Source: Alphaproteobacteria bacterium
GTDB taxonomy: Bacteria; Pseudomonadota; Alphaproteobacteria; RF32; CAG-239
Assembly: GCA_017939155.1 (NCBI GenBank)
Contig: JAGAZZ010000042.1
Span: forward strand, 1 to 51,371
Direction of reading: 5' to 3'
DNA length: 51,371 nt
The notes below the pieces were generated by a model that saw only the letters and a program-made list of their open reading frames with translations, did no database searches and was not told the DNA's origin. Of the stretch, positions 1 to 8,688 are shown piece by piece. Position 1 is the stretch's first letter. The number at the start of each line of letters is the position of its first letter. Both the position numbers and the translations under genes were made by a program.

Positions 1-345
1 ATCATACGCCTGCTCCTTGTTACCTAAACTTTGCTGCTTGGTGCCGACTTCCATCAGGCGCATGGCAGACGCCAATAAGTGTTTGGAAATACACCAAACT
101 TCGCCCTCATAACTCGGGATAATCTTAAGCATAAGTTTTTTGCGGGTTTCGCGCACATCTTCAATCAAATCGTAAAACGAAGTCTTGCCGGTTTTCGCCC
201 CCGAAAACACCAAATGCTCTTCAATCGAAATCAAGTTCATAATCGCAATCGTCAAATCCTGGTCAGACGACAAATCTTTCGGGTTAACTTTTTTCGTTGC
301 GTCAATCCGCTCCACAAATTCTTTTACGTTTTCTGCTTTTTTCAT
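1..345 (-). CDS. Hypothetical protein, cut by the window edge
   Basis: An open minus-strand frame runs from an ATG at 345 off the left edge, 115 codons without a stop. The start is supported by a GGAG about seven bases upstream. The protein begins MKKAENVKEFVERIDATKKV and is mostly helical and soluble, with no signal peptide or membrane segment. It contains the phrase LISIEEHLVFSGAKTGKTSF, which is not a full Walker A motif. I do not recognise the family. The plus-strand frame covering the same bases has low-complexity basic composition and is rejected as a shadow. Confidence 0.7.
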   Translation of the reverse strand, partial: MKKAENVKEFVERIDATKKVNPKDLSSDQDLTIAIMNLISIEEHLVFSGAKTGKTSFYDLIEDVRETRKKLMLKIIPSYEGEVWCISKHLLASAMRLMEVGTKQQSLGNKEQAYD

Positions 346-434
346 TTCAAAACTCCATATATGACAAAAACAATATATAGCATAATAGCTACATATTAAA
401 AAGTCAATATGTTTTTTTAATTGTGTAAAATATC

Positions 435-463
435 TTGTATTTTTGCTCTTGCTTTGCTATATA
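435..463 (+). promoter_or_regulatory. Sigma70-like promoter for the META lipoprotein gene
   Basis: TTGTAT (435-440) and TATATA (458-463) are separated by exactly 17 bases and lie about 48 bases upstream of the start codon at 511. The spacing and position fit a housekeeping promoter; this is inferred from sequence only. Confidence 0.5.
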
Positions 464-510
464 AATTCCAAACAACCCTGCAACGCAAATTAGTCATATA
501 GGAGAATAAA

Positions 511-876
511 ATGAAAAAACTGTTATCCACCCTCATCGCCGCAGTAGCACTCACCGCTTGCTCAGAAACAGCCCAAACCCCGGTCGGCAAAACCTACGCT
601 TTGCTGCCTGAAAAAGCCATCACCATCACCTTTGACGCCAAAGAGCCCCGTTTTTACGGTCAGGCTGTAAATAACTATTTTGGCGAATATAAAATTGATA
701 ATAAAAATATCACCTTAAACCTTCAAGGCTCAACCATGATGGCCGCCCCCGAGCCCGAGATGAAAAAAGAAACCGATTATTTTCAAAATCTTGGCAAAAT
801 CAAAACCTATACACTAAACAATAAAACCCTTGAGCTTAAAGGAAACGATGTCACGTTGAATTTTGTTGAGCAATAA
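511..876 (+). CDS. META-domain (HslJ-like) outer membrane lipoprotein
   Basis: A 121-aa protein with a lipoprotein signal: a basic KK start, a hydrophobic stretch and a lipobox LTAC with Cys17 as the predicted lipidated residue. The body matches the META domain pattern found in HslJ-type proteins: a YFGEYKIDNKNITLN strand, then GSTMMAAPEPEM, then YTLNNKTLELKG. HslJ-family proteins are linked to heat shock and antibiotic tolerance, but their biochemical role is unclear. An AGGAG site lies eight bases before the ATG and a promoter is visible at 435-463. The gene appears monocistronic and converges with the pilin-like gene at 880, leaving only three bases between stops. Confidence 0.8.
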   Translation: MKKLLSTLIAAVALTACSETAQTPVGKTYALLPEKAITITFDAKEPRFYGQAVNNYFGEYKIDNKNITLNLQGSTMMAAPEPEMKKETDYFQNLGKIKTYTLNNKTLELKGNDVTLNFVEQ

Positions 877-879
877 GTT

Positions 880-1542
880 CTATTCAAATTGAATAATCCA
901 ACGACAAGTGTCATTATGGGCACAAGATGTGCAATGCGTTATAATGTCAGAAAGACTTAAATCGCTCAAACATTTTCTATTTCCGCCGCAATAATCATCT
1001 CCGTACCACTTAAGAGAAGCCATGCCGGTGTTTTCATTATCATCATTATATTTTTCAGTGTAGGCAGTTAGGATATAGGTATTAGCAGACATTTGTCTGA
1101 ACACATCATAAACCATAGCTATACACAAATCCTTTGCATCCGCATTGCTTTTTTGCTTTCCTTTGGTTTGGTAGTCAATATCAATTTTTCCCGTACCTTG
1201 TCTCACAAAAAGAGTAAATCGTCCGCCCATGCTGTCTATAATCCAACCGGTTTTATCTAGAATCCATAATTTAGGGAGCAAATTCATCTGAGTAACATAA
1301 TTTTGAATTGAAAAAAGTTTTACATCAGGATTCTGTCTGGCCATTTTCTTCCACTCATTGTCATAGAGCAAAACATCATGGATAAACTGTGTATATTCAT
1401 CTTTAAGCCGGTTAATTTTGTATTTTCTCATCGCAGTCGAATAGCCTGAAATTGCCCCGACAGATAAAATCCCGACAATTGCTAAAACGCCAAGCATCTC
1501 AATCATAGACCGCCCTTTTTGCTCTATATAAAATAATTTCAT
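880..1542 (-). CDS. Type IV pilin-like (prepilin) protein
   Basis: I choose the ATG at 1542 (220 aa) over the upstream in-frame ATG at 1566 because AGGAG sits seven bases before it. The N-terminus carries a class III signal: a short basic leader ending KGR, then SMIEMLGVLAIVGILSVGA, with the Glu at mature position 5 expected in prepilins followed by about 20 hydrophobic residues. A globular region with several cysteines follows (DYCGGNRKC, CTSCAHNDTC), suggesting disulfides in an exported domain. It would be cleaved by a prepilin peptidase and could be a pilus or pseudopilus subunit. No assembly genes are in the window, so the machine it belongs to is unknown. Confidence 0.75.
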   Translation of the reverse strand: MKLFYIEQKGRSMIEMLGVLAIVGILSVGAISGYSTAMRKYKINRLKDEYTQFIHDVLLYDNEWKKMARQNPDVKLFSIQNYVTQMNLLPKLWILDKTGWIIDSMGGRFTLFVRQGTGKIDIDYQTKGKQKSNADAKDLCIAMVYDVFRQMSANTYILTAYTEKYNDDNENTGMASLKWYGDDYCGGNRKCLSDLSLSDIITHCTSCAHNDTCRWIIQFE

Positions 1543-1566
1543 ACCGACACTCCTAATTTTATCCAT

Positions 1567-1800
1567 AAAACAAATGCCGCCTTGATGAGAGGCAGCAGGA
1601 AGTTAGAAGCTATTCAAAGGAAATAGTGTAGGTATTGGGCGTATATAAATATATATACACCTTATTAACTACCTTCCTGCTTTATGCAAAAAGGTAGTTT
1701 TATATCCATAAACGGACAACCTTTGAGAGGCTTCTAAACCTCATATCGGTAATCAGCCGATACACTTTAAAACTAGGTTACAAAAAAAGACAAGTCAAGT
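1567..1800 (-). promoter_or_regulatory. Possible structured 5' leader of the pilin-like gene
   Basis: About 230 bases separate the pheT terminator from the pilin-like gene. On the minus strand they can fold into at least three hairpins: TATCGG pairs with CCGATA (1744-1749 with 1757-1762), GAGG with CCTC (1727-1730 with 1739-1742) and ACTACCTT with AAGGTAGT (1668-1675 with 1691-1698). The sequence matches none of the riboswitch cores I know, including the GEMM cyclic-di-GMP class. It may be a long leader or a small RNA; function is unknown. Confidence 0.3.
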
Positions 1801-1836
1801 AAAAAAAACAGCCGCAGAACTTTGCGGCTGTGAAAA
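1800..1836 (-). terminator. Rho-independent terminator after pheT
   Basis: AGCCGC and GCGGCT form a stem around an 8-base loop. On the minus strand it is followed by an uninterrupted run of T, 16 bases beyond the pheT stop codon. Confidence 0.85.
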
Positions 1837-1851
1837 ACGCAAGGCTAAAAC

Positions 1852-4236
1852 TTAGCGCAACGCCGCGCCGGTCTTTTTGCCCACTTCAAAGATAACCTTA
1901 TTCATCAGCGTTTCAAGTTCCGCGTCGGTATAAGATTTTTCTTTTGGTTGGAAAGTGACCGTGATGGCGATAGATTTTTTATCTTGAGCTAAATTTTCGC
2001 CCTCATAAACATCAAAAATCCGCACATCGGTAATATTTTCGCGGTCTGCCGTTTTAGCCGCCGTCACAATATTAATTGATGGAACATTTTTGTCGCACAC
2101 AAACGCCAAATCTTTTTCAACCGTCTGCAAGGTTGAAAGCTCGAGCTTTTTCTTCGCCTTAGATTTGCCGTCGCGCGGGGCAGGGATGTTTTCTAAAAAC
2201 ACCTCAAACGCCATCACGTTGGTCTTAATGTCTAAAGCTTTCAAAACAGCCGGATGTAATTCACCAAAGTAGGCTAAAACATTTCTTCCTAAACGGATAG
2301 CTCCGCTCCGCCCCGGATGATAATATTGAGGTGCGTCAGTGGTAATTTGCGGCGCCTCAATCGGTCCCTTAACCGCCCCAATAGCAGCCAAAGCCGCCGC
2401 TTTTGCATCAAACACATCGTATGAACGCGAAGTCCCGCTCCAATCTTTTTTGCTGGTTTTGCCAACCAAAATACCGCTAGCCGCTGTCTGTTGTTCGCCA
2501 GGCGTACGCCCGAAAAATTCCGGCGCTACCTCAAAAATTGCCAAATTCGTATATCCGCGGGCAATGTTGTTTTTCGCCCCGATTAAAAGATTCGGCAACA
2601 AAGACGGGCGCATTTCATCAAGCTCGTTGATAATCGGGTTTTGAATGTCAACAGGCTGATGACCTCTGCGGAAATATTTGGCAATAGCACTATCCGTAAA
2701 GCTGAATGTCACGGTTTCATACATCCCGCGCATTGCAAGCTCATGTTTAACCATCATCACGTTGTTTTGTAATGTTGTTAAAACCGGTTTCGGGAAATCT
2801 GCCGTTTTCATTGAAACCGCCGGAATATTATCAAGCCCGACCATGCGCACAACTTCCTCAATCAAATCCTGTTCGCACTCAATATCGCCGCGCCAAGACG
2901 GAGAAACCGCGGTAATCACGCCCTCGCTTTCGCTAACCGTAAACCCGAGGTTGCGCAAAATCGCCGCGCATTTTTCCTGCTCAATCTCCATCCCGACAAA
3001 ACTCTTCATCTTTGCCATCCGAAGCTGAACCGGTTTAGCCTCAAATTTTTCTTCACCGGCAACTTCAATCTCAGAAGCCTCGCCCCCACAAATATCAAGA
3101 ATCATCTGCGTTGCGTAGTTATTGCCCGAGATATTAGACATCGGGTCAACCCAGCGTTCGTAACGGGCGCGAGAGTCGGAATCAAGCTGTAATTTTCGTC
3201 CCGTGCGGGCAATGCAAACCGGATTAAACAAAGCACATTCGAGCAAAACATTAGTCGTATCTTCAAAACTTCCTTTGCTCAAACCACCCATAATACCGCC
3301 TAAGCATTGGACACCTTCGTCATCGCAAATTCCCAAAGATTTATCGTCCAAAACATAGCTTTTTTCATTTAAGGCAACAAACTCTTCGCCGTTTTCAGCC
3401 ATGCGCACCGTCACATTACCAACCAGTTTGTCCGCGTCAAAAACGTGCAACGGGCGCGCCAAATCATAGTTGATGTAGTTGGTAATATCAACCAAAGCGG
3501 AAATCGGACGCAAACCAATCGCTGTTAAGCGGTCTTTCATCCATTTTGGCGTTTCTGCTTTGTTGTTAACACCTTTAATATAACGTGCCGTATACGTCGG
3601 GCAGGCGTCTTTGCACATCACATTAACCAAAATCGGGCTTTTAAATGTTCCCTTAATTTCTTTAATATTGAGCGGTTTTAAAGTGCCAAGCCCGGCAGCC
3701 GCTAAATCCCGCGCAATGCCGCGTACACCCAAGCATTCTGCTCTGTTCGGTGTAATCGAAACTTCAATCACCGGGTCAATGTTCAAAATTTCTGCCGCAG
3801 GCACACCGATAGCCGTATCCGCCGGCAGTTCAATAATCCCGCTGTGGTCGTCGCCAACCATCAGCTCTTTTTCCGAGCACATCATACCCATACTCTCAAC
3901 GCCGCGGATTTTAGCAACCTTCAAGCGCTCACCATAACAAGGGATAAGCGCGCCCGTCGGGGCATAAATACCAATCAATCCCTCATGAACATTCGGCGCT
4001 CCGCAAACAACCTGCAACGTTTCTTTGCCGGTGTTAACACGTAATATATGCAAATGGTCAGAATCAGGGTGCATTTCAACCGTTTCGATTTTTGCCGTGT
4101 TAAATCCCTCAAGTGCAGCCGCCGGATTGATAACTTCTTCAACCTCTAAACCGATTCGCGTTAATGTTTCCACAATCTCATCAACCGAAGCCGTCGTGTC
4201 CAAATGTTCTTTTAACCAAGATAAAGTAAATTTCAT
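1852..4236 (-). CDS. pheT: Phenylalanine--tRNA ligase beta subunit
   Basis: This 794-aa protein is the beta subunit of the heterotetrameric PheRS that charges tRNA-Phe in the cytoplasm. The bacterial long-form domain order is visible. An N-terminal EMAP-like tRNA-binding domain spans about 40-150 (HPDSDHLHILRV, VCGAPN), followed by the B3/B4 editing region, and a B5 domain and catalytic-like core around VRMVGLDNIP. A C-terminal FDX-ACB anticodon-binding domain ends near TLMNKVIFEVGKKTGAALR. Its ATG overlaps the pheS stop by four bases (ATGA), indicating translational coupling. It is the last gene of the rpmI-rplT-pheS-pheT operon. Confidence 0.98.
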   Translation of the reverse strand: MKFTLSWLKEHLDTTASVDEIVETLTRIGLEVEEVINPAAALEGFNTAKIETVEMHPDSDHLHILRVNTGKETLQVVCGAPNVHEGLIGIYAPTGALIPCYGERLKVAKIRGVESMGMMCSEKELMVGDDHSGIIELPADTAIGVPAAEILNIDPVIEVSITPNRAECLGVRGIARDLAAAGLGTLKPLNIKEIKGTFKSPILVNVMCKDACPTYTARYIKGVNNKAETPKWMKDRLTAIGLRPISALVDITNYINYDLARPLHVFDADKLVGNVTVRMAENGEEFVALNEKSYVLDDKSLGICDDEGVQCLGGIMGGLSKGSFEDTTNVLLECALFNPVCIARTGRKLQLDSDSRARYERWVDPMSNISGNNYATQMILDICGGEASEIEVAGEEKFEAKPVQLRMAKMKSFVGMEIEQEKCAAILRNLGFTVSESEGVITAVSPSWRGDIECEQDLIEEVVRMVGLDNIPAVSMKTADFPKPVLTTLQNNVMMVKHELAMRGMYETVTFSFTDSAIAKYFRRGHQPVDIQNPIINELDEMRPSLLPNLLIGAKNNIARGYTNLAIFEVAPEFFGRTPGEQQTAASGILVGKTSKKDWSGTSRSYDVFDAKAAALAAIGAVKGPIEAPQITTDAPQYYHPGRSGAIRLGRNVLAYFGELHPAVLKALDIKTNVMAFEVFLENIPAPRDGKSKAKKKLELSTLQTVEKDLAFVCDKNVPSINIVTAAKTADRENITDVRIFDVYEGENLAQDKKSIAITVTFQPKEKSYTDAELETLMNKVIFEVGKKTGAALR

Positions 4237-5345
4237 CGTGCTAATCCTCCGTTATTGCTCAACCCGCTTGTCATTGAAGAAAAATCAAGCGCCGTAAATC
4301 CATAGTTTTTAAGCCAGCGAACGTCAGATTCAAAAAACGTCCTCAAGTCCGGTATGCCGTATTTAAGCATCGCAAGTCTATCCATACCCATACCAAACGC
4401 AAACCCCTGATACTCTTCCGGGGCAATGCCGCAAGAGCGCAACACATTCGGGTGTACCATACCGCAGCCCAAAATCTCCAGCCAGTCCGTACCGGCGCCG
4501 ATTTTAAGCTCAGTTTTTGTTTTCAAACAGCCAATATCCATCTCAGCCGAAGGCTCGGTAAACGGAAAGTAAGACGGACGGAAGCGAACCGGCAGCTCAT
4601 CAACTTCAAAAAAGGCTTTCATCACATCATACAAACAGCCCTTAAGGTGTGCAAGCGTTGTCGTCTTATCCACCACCAAGCCCTCAATTTGATGAAACAT
4701 CGGCGTATGTGTGGCGTCATAATCCGAGCGATAAGTACGCCCCGGCGCAATAATGCGAATAGGCGGCTGTTTCTTTTCCATCGTGCGGATTTGTACACTC
4801 GAGGTTTGTGTGCGCACAACGTAAGCATTGTCTAAATCAAACTCTTTGCTCACATCATTATTGATGTAAAACGTATCTTGCATTTGGCGGGCAGGGTGGT
4901 TTGGCGGTGTATTGAGCGCGTTAAAGTTATGAAACTGGTCTTCAATGTCCGGTCCTTCCGCCACTTCAAACCCCATCTCGGCAAAAATCGCCACCAGCTC
5001 TTCATATACTTTAGAAACCGGATGAATACGCCCCTGAACTTCCGGTCTGCACGGCAACGTCACATCAATCACTTCGCTTTTAAGCTTTTCGTTTAAAAGT
5101 TTTGTTTCAAGTTCTTGTTTCTTAGCCGCGATTTTGGCTTCCAGTTCAGCCTTAATCACATTGATTTTTTTGCCAAACTCGATTCTTTCTTCAACCGGCA
5201 TCCCTCCAAGCGTTTTTAAAAGCTCGGTAATCCGTCCTTTTTTGCCGAGTGCCCCAACGCGGACATCATCAAGCGCTTTTATCTCTTGCGCACTGGCAAT
5301 CTGTGCCTCAATTTCTGTTTTTATAATCTCAATATCACTCATCAT
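4233..5345 (-). CDS. pheS: Phenylalanine--tRNA ligase alpha subunit
   Basis: A 370-aa class II synthetase catalytic subunit that activates phenylalanine and transfers it to tRNA-Phe together with PheT. An N-terminal coiled coil (about residues 1-90) is followed by the catalytic fold: motif 2 around RTYRSDYDATHTPMFHQIEG and motif 3 around GMGMDRLAMLKYGIPDLR near the C-terminus. Length is slightly above the usual 330-350 because of a C-terminal tail. Two consecutive ATGs are possible starts; AGGTG precedes the first. The 3' end overlaps pheT by four bases. Confidence 0.98.
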   Translation of the reverse strand: MMSDIEIIKTEIEAQIASAQEIKALDDVRVGALGKKGRITELLKTLGGMPVEERIEFGKKINVIKAELEAKIAAKKQELETKLLNEKLKSEVIDVTLPCRPEVQGRIHPVSKVYEELVAIFAEMGFEVAEGPDIEDQFHNFNALNTPPNHPARQMQDTFYINNDVSKEFDLDNAYVVRTQTSSVQIRTMEKKQPPIRIIAPGRTYRSDYDATHTPMFHQIEGLVVDKTTTLAHLKGCLYDVMKAFFEVDELPVRFRPSYFPFTEPSAEMDIGCLKTKTELKIGAGTDWLEILGCGMVHPNVLRSCGIAPEEYQGFAFGMGMDRLAMLKYGIPDLRTFFESDVRWLKNYGFTALDFSSMTSGLSNNGGLAR

Positions 5346-5415
5346 AACACCTTATATACTTGGTTTAAAAACCTATATTCTTCTCCACTCCAAAGACTAT
5401 ACAGCCCAAATTTTA

Positions 5416-5460
5416 AACACAAAAGAGTCATCAAGGTTTCCCAAGACGACTCTTTATAAC
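5416..5460 (-). terminator. Hairpin between rplT and pheS, possible attenuator or terminator
   Basis: On the minus strand AAGAGTCGTCTTGG and CCTTGATGACTCTTTT form a long stem with a GAAA loop, followed by a weak T-rich stretch. It lies between rplT and pheS, so it may be a partial terminator that sets PheST levels relative to L20. Confidence 0.55.
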
Positions 5461-5482
5461 TGATATAAACTATACTAAAATC

Positions 5483-5842
5483 TTATTTAGCAAGAGCCGC
5501 TTTGGCAGTTTCTACTAACTTAGCAAAAGCTTGGGGCTCTTTGAAAGCAATATCAGCAAGAACTTTGCGGTCAAGCTCAATACCAGCTTTTTGAAGCCCG
5601 CTGATAAATCGGGAATAAGTCATATCATTCAAACGGGTTGCAGCATTAATACGCTGAATCCACAATGAGCGGAAAGACCTCTTCTTAGCCTTTCTGTCAC
5701 GATAAGCATACTGCAAACCTTTTTCAACTTTTTCAACAGCTACTCTGAAAACGTTTTTATTGCGTCCTCTGTAACCTTTCGCCATATCTAAAATCTTTTT
5801 ATGGCGAGCGTGTGCTGTAACACCTCTTTTAACACGAGACAT
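5483..5842 (-). CDS. rplT: 50S ribosomal protein L20
   Basis: A 119-aa, strongly basic protein with the L20 signature: an N-terminal [23 protein letters not shown]-type start ([14 protein letters not shown] seen directly), then [10 protein letters not shown] and the globular [11 protein letters not shown]-like core seen here as [13 protein letters not shown]. It binds 23S rRNA early in large-subunit assembly and in many bacteria represses its own operon. It follows rpmI by 15 bases on the same strand and precedes pheST, the classical gene order. infC is not in the window. Confidence 0.98.
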   Translation of the reverse strand: MSRVKRGVTAHARHKKILDMAKGYRGRNKNVFRVAVEKVEKGLQYAYRDRKAKKRSFRSLWIQRINAATRLNDMTYSRFISGLQKAGIELDRKVLADIAFKEPQAFAKLVETAKAALAK

Positions 5843-5857
5843 CTATAAATCCTCCAA

Positions 5858-6055
5858 CTACAAATAAGGTAAAAACTTTTTAACAATCTGAACATCAACC
5901 TCAGACAACAAGGTTGTGCCGCGAGCTTGTCTTTTCATTTTCTGGCTTTTGCAGAAGAGGCAGTGTCTCTTTTTCGCAAAATTTCTTTTTAATTTGCCGG
6001 TTCCGGTAGCGCTAAAACGCTTCTTTGCCGAACTTTTTGTTTTTAATTTAGGCAT
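5858..6055 (-). CDS. rpmI: 50S ribosomal protein L35
   Basis: A 65-aa basic protein starting MPKLKTKSSAKKRFSATGTG, the hallmark L35 N-terminus. An in-frame ATG 15 bases upstream exists, but the internal ATG at 6055 has an AAAGGGA site at the right distance and gives the standard L35 start. It is the first gene of rpmI-rplT-pheS-pheT. A promoter is visible about 90 bases upstream. Confidence 0.97.
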   Translation of the reverse strand: MPKLKTKSSAKKRFSATGTGKLKRNFAKKRHCLFCKSQKMKRQARGTTLLSEVDVQIVKKFLPYL

Positions 6056-6142
6056 TTCAATCCCTTTCAATTAAATTTTAACTTGGATTTACGCATAACA
6101 GCAAGGCATGCCATTAGCCCTGACCGTCATTTACGACACCCA

Positions 6143-6170
6143 TTTATACTTAAAAAAAATAAATTGTAAA
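6143..6170 (-). promoter_or_regulatory. Promoter of the rpmI-rplT-pheST operon
   Basis: On the minus strand TTTACA (6165-6170) and TATAAA (6143-6148) are 16 bases apart. The leader of about 80 bases between here and rpmI contains short inverted repeats (GGCATGCC and others), so L20 or L35 leader-mediated autoregulation is possible but not shown. Confidence 0.55.
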
Positions 6171-6210
6171 GCTTTTTTTTAATTTAAAATTAAGTTTTTT
6201 AACAAGCGTC

Positions 6211-6873
6211 TTAGACGATTACCGTCAAAATAATCCCGATAACGAGCGGAATGGAAAAATTATCATCAAGTTCAAACCAATGTTCAAAAAGCTCCATAAA
6301 CACCGCGGCAAAGCAAGCAATCACGCTAACGTAAGTAAAAGTAAAAAGCGGGTTAAATAACATCATAATCAAAAGCGCACTGACAAAAAAGGCAACTGTT
6401 CCCTCTAATGTCTTGTTTCTGTATATTTTACGCTGACCGATAGCCTTGCCGACCAACGCCGCCAAAGTATCAGAAATCAGCATAACCGTTAAGGCAATCG
6501 CCGCAATCACCGGTGAAAACAAAAGCGTGCAAATCAGCGATGAGGCTAAAATATAAACACCTCCCGTCAAATTAAAGCGCTTATGTTGGCGTTCGCTGTT
6601 TCGCAAAACGGTCATAAAGGGCAGCATAAATAAAATTCTTGCCCATTTCCATTTTTTATAATTGCCGTATTCTAAAAAAATCTCCCCCGCAAGTGCCAGT
6701 AAAAACACACACGAAGCAATAATTGTATTGCTGAAATAAATCAGCGCCGGAATCCATAAAGAACTCAAATGTATCCCTTTGCGATACACTTCATGACGAT
6801 AGTCCTTGGGAACGCGTGCCTCAAGTTCTTTGCTGTACTCTTTAATTTTCGCAACTGATATTTTCTTTCCCAA
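6211..6873 (-). CDS. SEC59/dolichol-kinase-like CTP-dependent lipid kinase family membrane protein
   Basis: A 220-aa integral membrane protein with about six hydrophobic segments. It carries motifs of the CTP:prenol/diacylglycerol kinase superfamily (SEC59, COG0170-like): RKGIHLSS near residue 31, the SDTLAALVGKAIGQRK loop around residue 135 and KTLEGTVAFF. Family members phosphorylate polyprenols, phytol or diacylglycerol using CTP; the substrate here cannot be told. It lies alone between rpmI and a divergent sulfatase-family gene, with stops and starts well separated. Confidence 0.65.
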   Translation of the reverse strand: MGKKISVAKIKEYSKELEARVPKDYRHEVYRKGIHLSSLWIPALIYFSNTIIASCVFLLALAGEIFLEYGNYKKWKWARILFMLPFMTVLRNSERQHKRFNLTGGVYILASSLICTLLFSPVIAAIALTVMLISDTLAALVGKAIGQRKIYRNKTLEGTVAFFVSALLIMMLFNPLFTFTYVSVIACFAAVFMELFEHWFELDDNFSIPLVIGIILTVIV

Positions 6874-7061
6874 AACACTCTCTCCGGTAAAATCTTACTA
6901 TGAGCTTTTTATAATCAGTTTAAAAAGAAATGTATTTATTTTATCCGTTTATTAACAAAAATCTCAATTCCGTATGTTGTGTATAAAAAGAACTATAAAA
7001 TTGTTTTTACGGTCGCTCATTCTAAACTAACCGCCGGACGTAAAATAAAAAAGGAACTGTT

Positions 7062-8510
7062 ATGAAGATATTATCGCTGTTATTAGTATTTTTCGGATAT
7101 ATGCTCTTTTCAACTGCAAACTGGATTCCGCGTAAATTTGGCGAGGTAAGTTATGAACAGATTATCTTTCACCTAAACGTCCCCTTGGATACGGAAATAA
7201 AACTGGTATACAGCTATTTGCAAAACACGCTCCTGATGAGCTCTATCATAACGGTTATCTTATATTTTGTCGCTCGCAAAATCTCACCGGCTAAGTGTCT
7301 GGGCTTTGCCACTGTTTTCTTTTTGTTTTCCTTAGTAGCAAGTTATCACAAAATGGACGTTTCTCGCATTATAAGCGAATATCATAGCCGTGGGGTCATG
7401 GGCGATTTATACGAGAAAAATTATACAGATACACAGTTTGTTAAAATCACCCCGCCCGCCCAAAAACGAAATCTGATAATGATTTTTGCCGAATCAATGG
7501 ATGTTTCGTACGCTAATCCGGATTATTTTGGGGTAAATCTTATTCCTGAATTACAAGAAATCGCTCAAAACAATATCAGCTTCAGCCATACGGAAGGTTT
7601 TGGCGGGTTTAGCAATATCATCGGCGCTAATTATACCCAAGCTTCATTGGTGTCGCAATTATGTGCCGTTCCGTTAAAGCTCCCGTTCGACGCGCGCCGT
7701 TATCATCCGACAAACGGTTTCCTTCCCGGCGCAACCTGCTTACCCGATATTTTAGCTAAAGAAGGCTATAACCAAAGCTTCTTAAATGGGATGACAAGAG
7801 AGTTTGCCGGAACCGATAAGTTTATCGAAACACATGGCAAAGCCAAAATCCTTGATTGGGATTTTTATTCTAAAAGAGATAACCTGTCTCCCAAAACGGA
7901 CCCTCGACGTAAAAGAACTGTGCGTGACGCAAAATTATTTGCCTATGCCAAAGAAGAGCTGGCTCTGTTAAGCAAGCAGGATAAACCGTTTTTTATGACA
8001 CTGATGACATTAGATACGCATTTTGGCAATGAGCATTTCTCTAAAGAAAATTGTCAAATCAAGTATCACGACGCCAAAATCAAAGATGAGGAATATTTTA
8101 AAAATGTTGTTTCCTGTTCAAGCCTGCAAATATCCGCTTTTGTTGATTGGCTATCTCAACAGCCTTTTTATGAAAATACGGAAATCGTCATTGTAGGTGA
8201 CCACCCGACCATGAGCAGTACAATCTTTTCAAAAGATATGGAGCGCCCGATATATAATGTTTACATCAACACAGTCTTCAAAGAAACCCCGTATGCTAAA
8301 AACCGTCATTTTACCGCGCTTGATACTATGCCAACCATTTTGGAAGGGCTGGGCTATAAAATTGACGGTCACAAACTGGGCTTAGGTGTTTCATTGTTTT
8401 CAGGCGAACAAACCTTGTTGGAAAAATTAGGTCTGGATACTCTAAACAGCGAGTTGGAAAAACAATCGGCAATCTATAATAAACTGCTCTACGGCAAAGA
8501 GATAAATTAG
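7062..8510 (+). CDS. LTA-synthase/OpgB-type phosphoglycerol transferase (sulfatase fold)
   Basis: A 482-aa envelope protein with N-terminal membrane segments (residues 1-20 and about 50-100), then a periplasmic sulfatase-fold domain. Visible motifs are NLIMIFAESMD with the metal ligand Glu/Ser region, the HTEGFGGFSNIIGANYTQAS nucleophile loop, FMTLMTLDTHFG and IVIVGDHPTM with metal-binding Asp-His. The nucleophile appears as Thr in the GANYTQAS region, as in LTA-synthase-like enzymes. Such enzymes move phosphoglycerol from phosphatidylglycerol to glycans or lipids, for example periplasmic glucans. AAGGA precedes the ATG. No operon partner is evident. Confidence 0.75.
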   Translation: MKILSLLLVFFGYMLFSTANWIPRKFGEVSYEQIIFHLNVPLDTEIKLVYSYLQNTLLMSSIITVILYFVARKISPAKCLGFATVFFLFSLVASYHKMDVSRIISEYHSRGVMGDLYEKNYTDTQFVKITPPAQKRNLIMIFAESMDVSYANPDYFGVNLIPELQEIAQNNISFSHTEGFGGFSNIIGANYTQASLVSQLCAVPLKLPFDARRYHPTNGFLPGATCLPDILAKEGYNQSFLNGMTREFAGTDKFIETHGKAKILDWDFYSKRDNLSPKTDPRRKRTVRDAKLFAYAKEELALLSKQDKPFFMTLMTLDTHFGNEHFSKENCQIKYHDAKIKDEEYFKNVVSCSSLQISAFVDWLSQQPFYENTEIVIVGDHPTMSSTIFSKDMERPIYNVYINTVFKETPYAKNRHFTALDTMPTILEGLGYKIDGHKLGLGVSLFSGEQTLLEKLGLDTLNSELEKQSAIYNKLLYGKEIN

Positions 8511-8580
8511 TTTTTAAGTGACTTTTGTTTAATTAACACCTCCCTTATTATCGCGGGGTTGCAACGTCACTCCTATCTAT

Positions 8581-8650
8581 GAGTCATTACGAGCCCAGCC
8601 GTAAGGCACAAGGGCGTGGTAATCCATAACTTGTGGCAAGCCACACAAAT
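8581..8650. repeat. Dispersed GTCATTGCGAG-type intergenic repeat, short copy
   Basis: GAGTCATTACGAGCCCAGCC at 8581 and the later TAATCCATAACTTGTGGCAA match the left and right ends of the longer copies at 20,296-20,625 and 29,768-30,196, but the middle hairpin modules are absent. It lies between convergent genes. Confidence 0.7.
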
Positions 8651-8651
8651 T

Positions 8652-8686
8652 AAAAAAATCCCCGCAGGTCTTTCCGCGGGGAAATT
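8652..8686 (-). terminator. Rho-independent terminator after aspS
   Basis: Minus strand: TTCCCCGC pairs with GCGGGGA around a short loop and is followed by a run of T, just past the aspS stop. Confidence 0.85.
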
Positions 8687-8688
8687 CT

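Noticed and set aside
79-399. Plus-strand frame of 106 codons
   Set aside because: It is antisense to a better minus-strand gene (1-345) with a ribosome site; its protein is basic low-complexity.
4452-4835. Plus-strand frame inside pheS
   Set aside because: Antisense shadow of a well-conserved synthetase gene.
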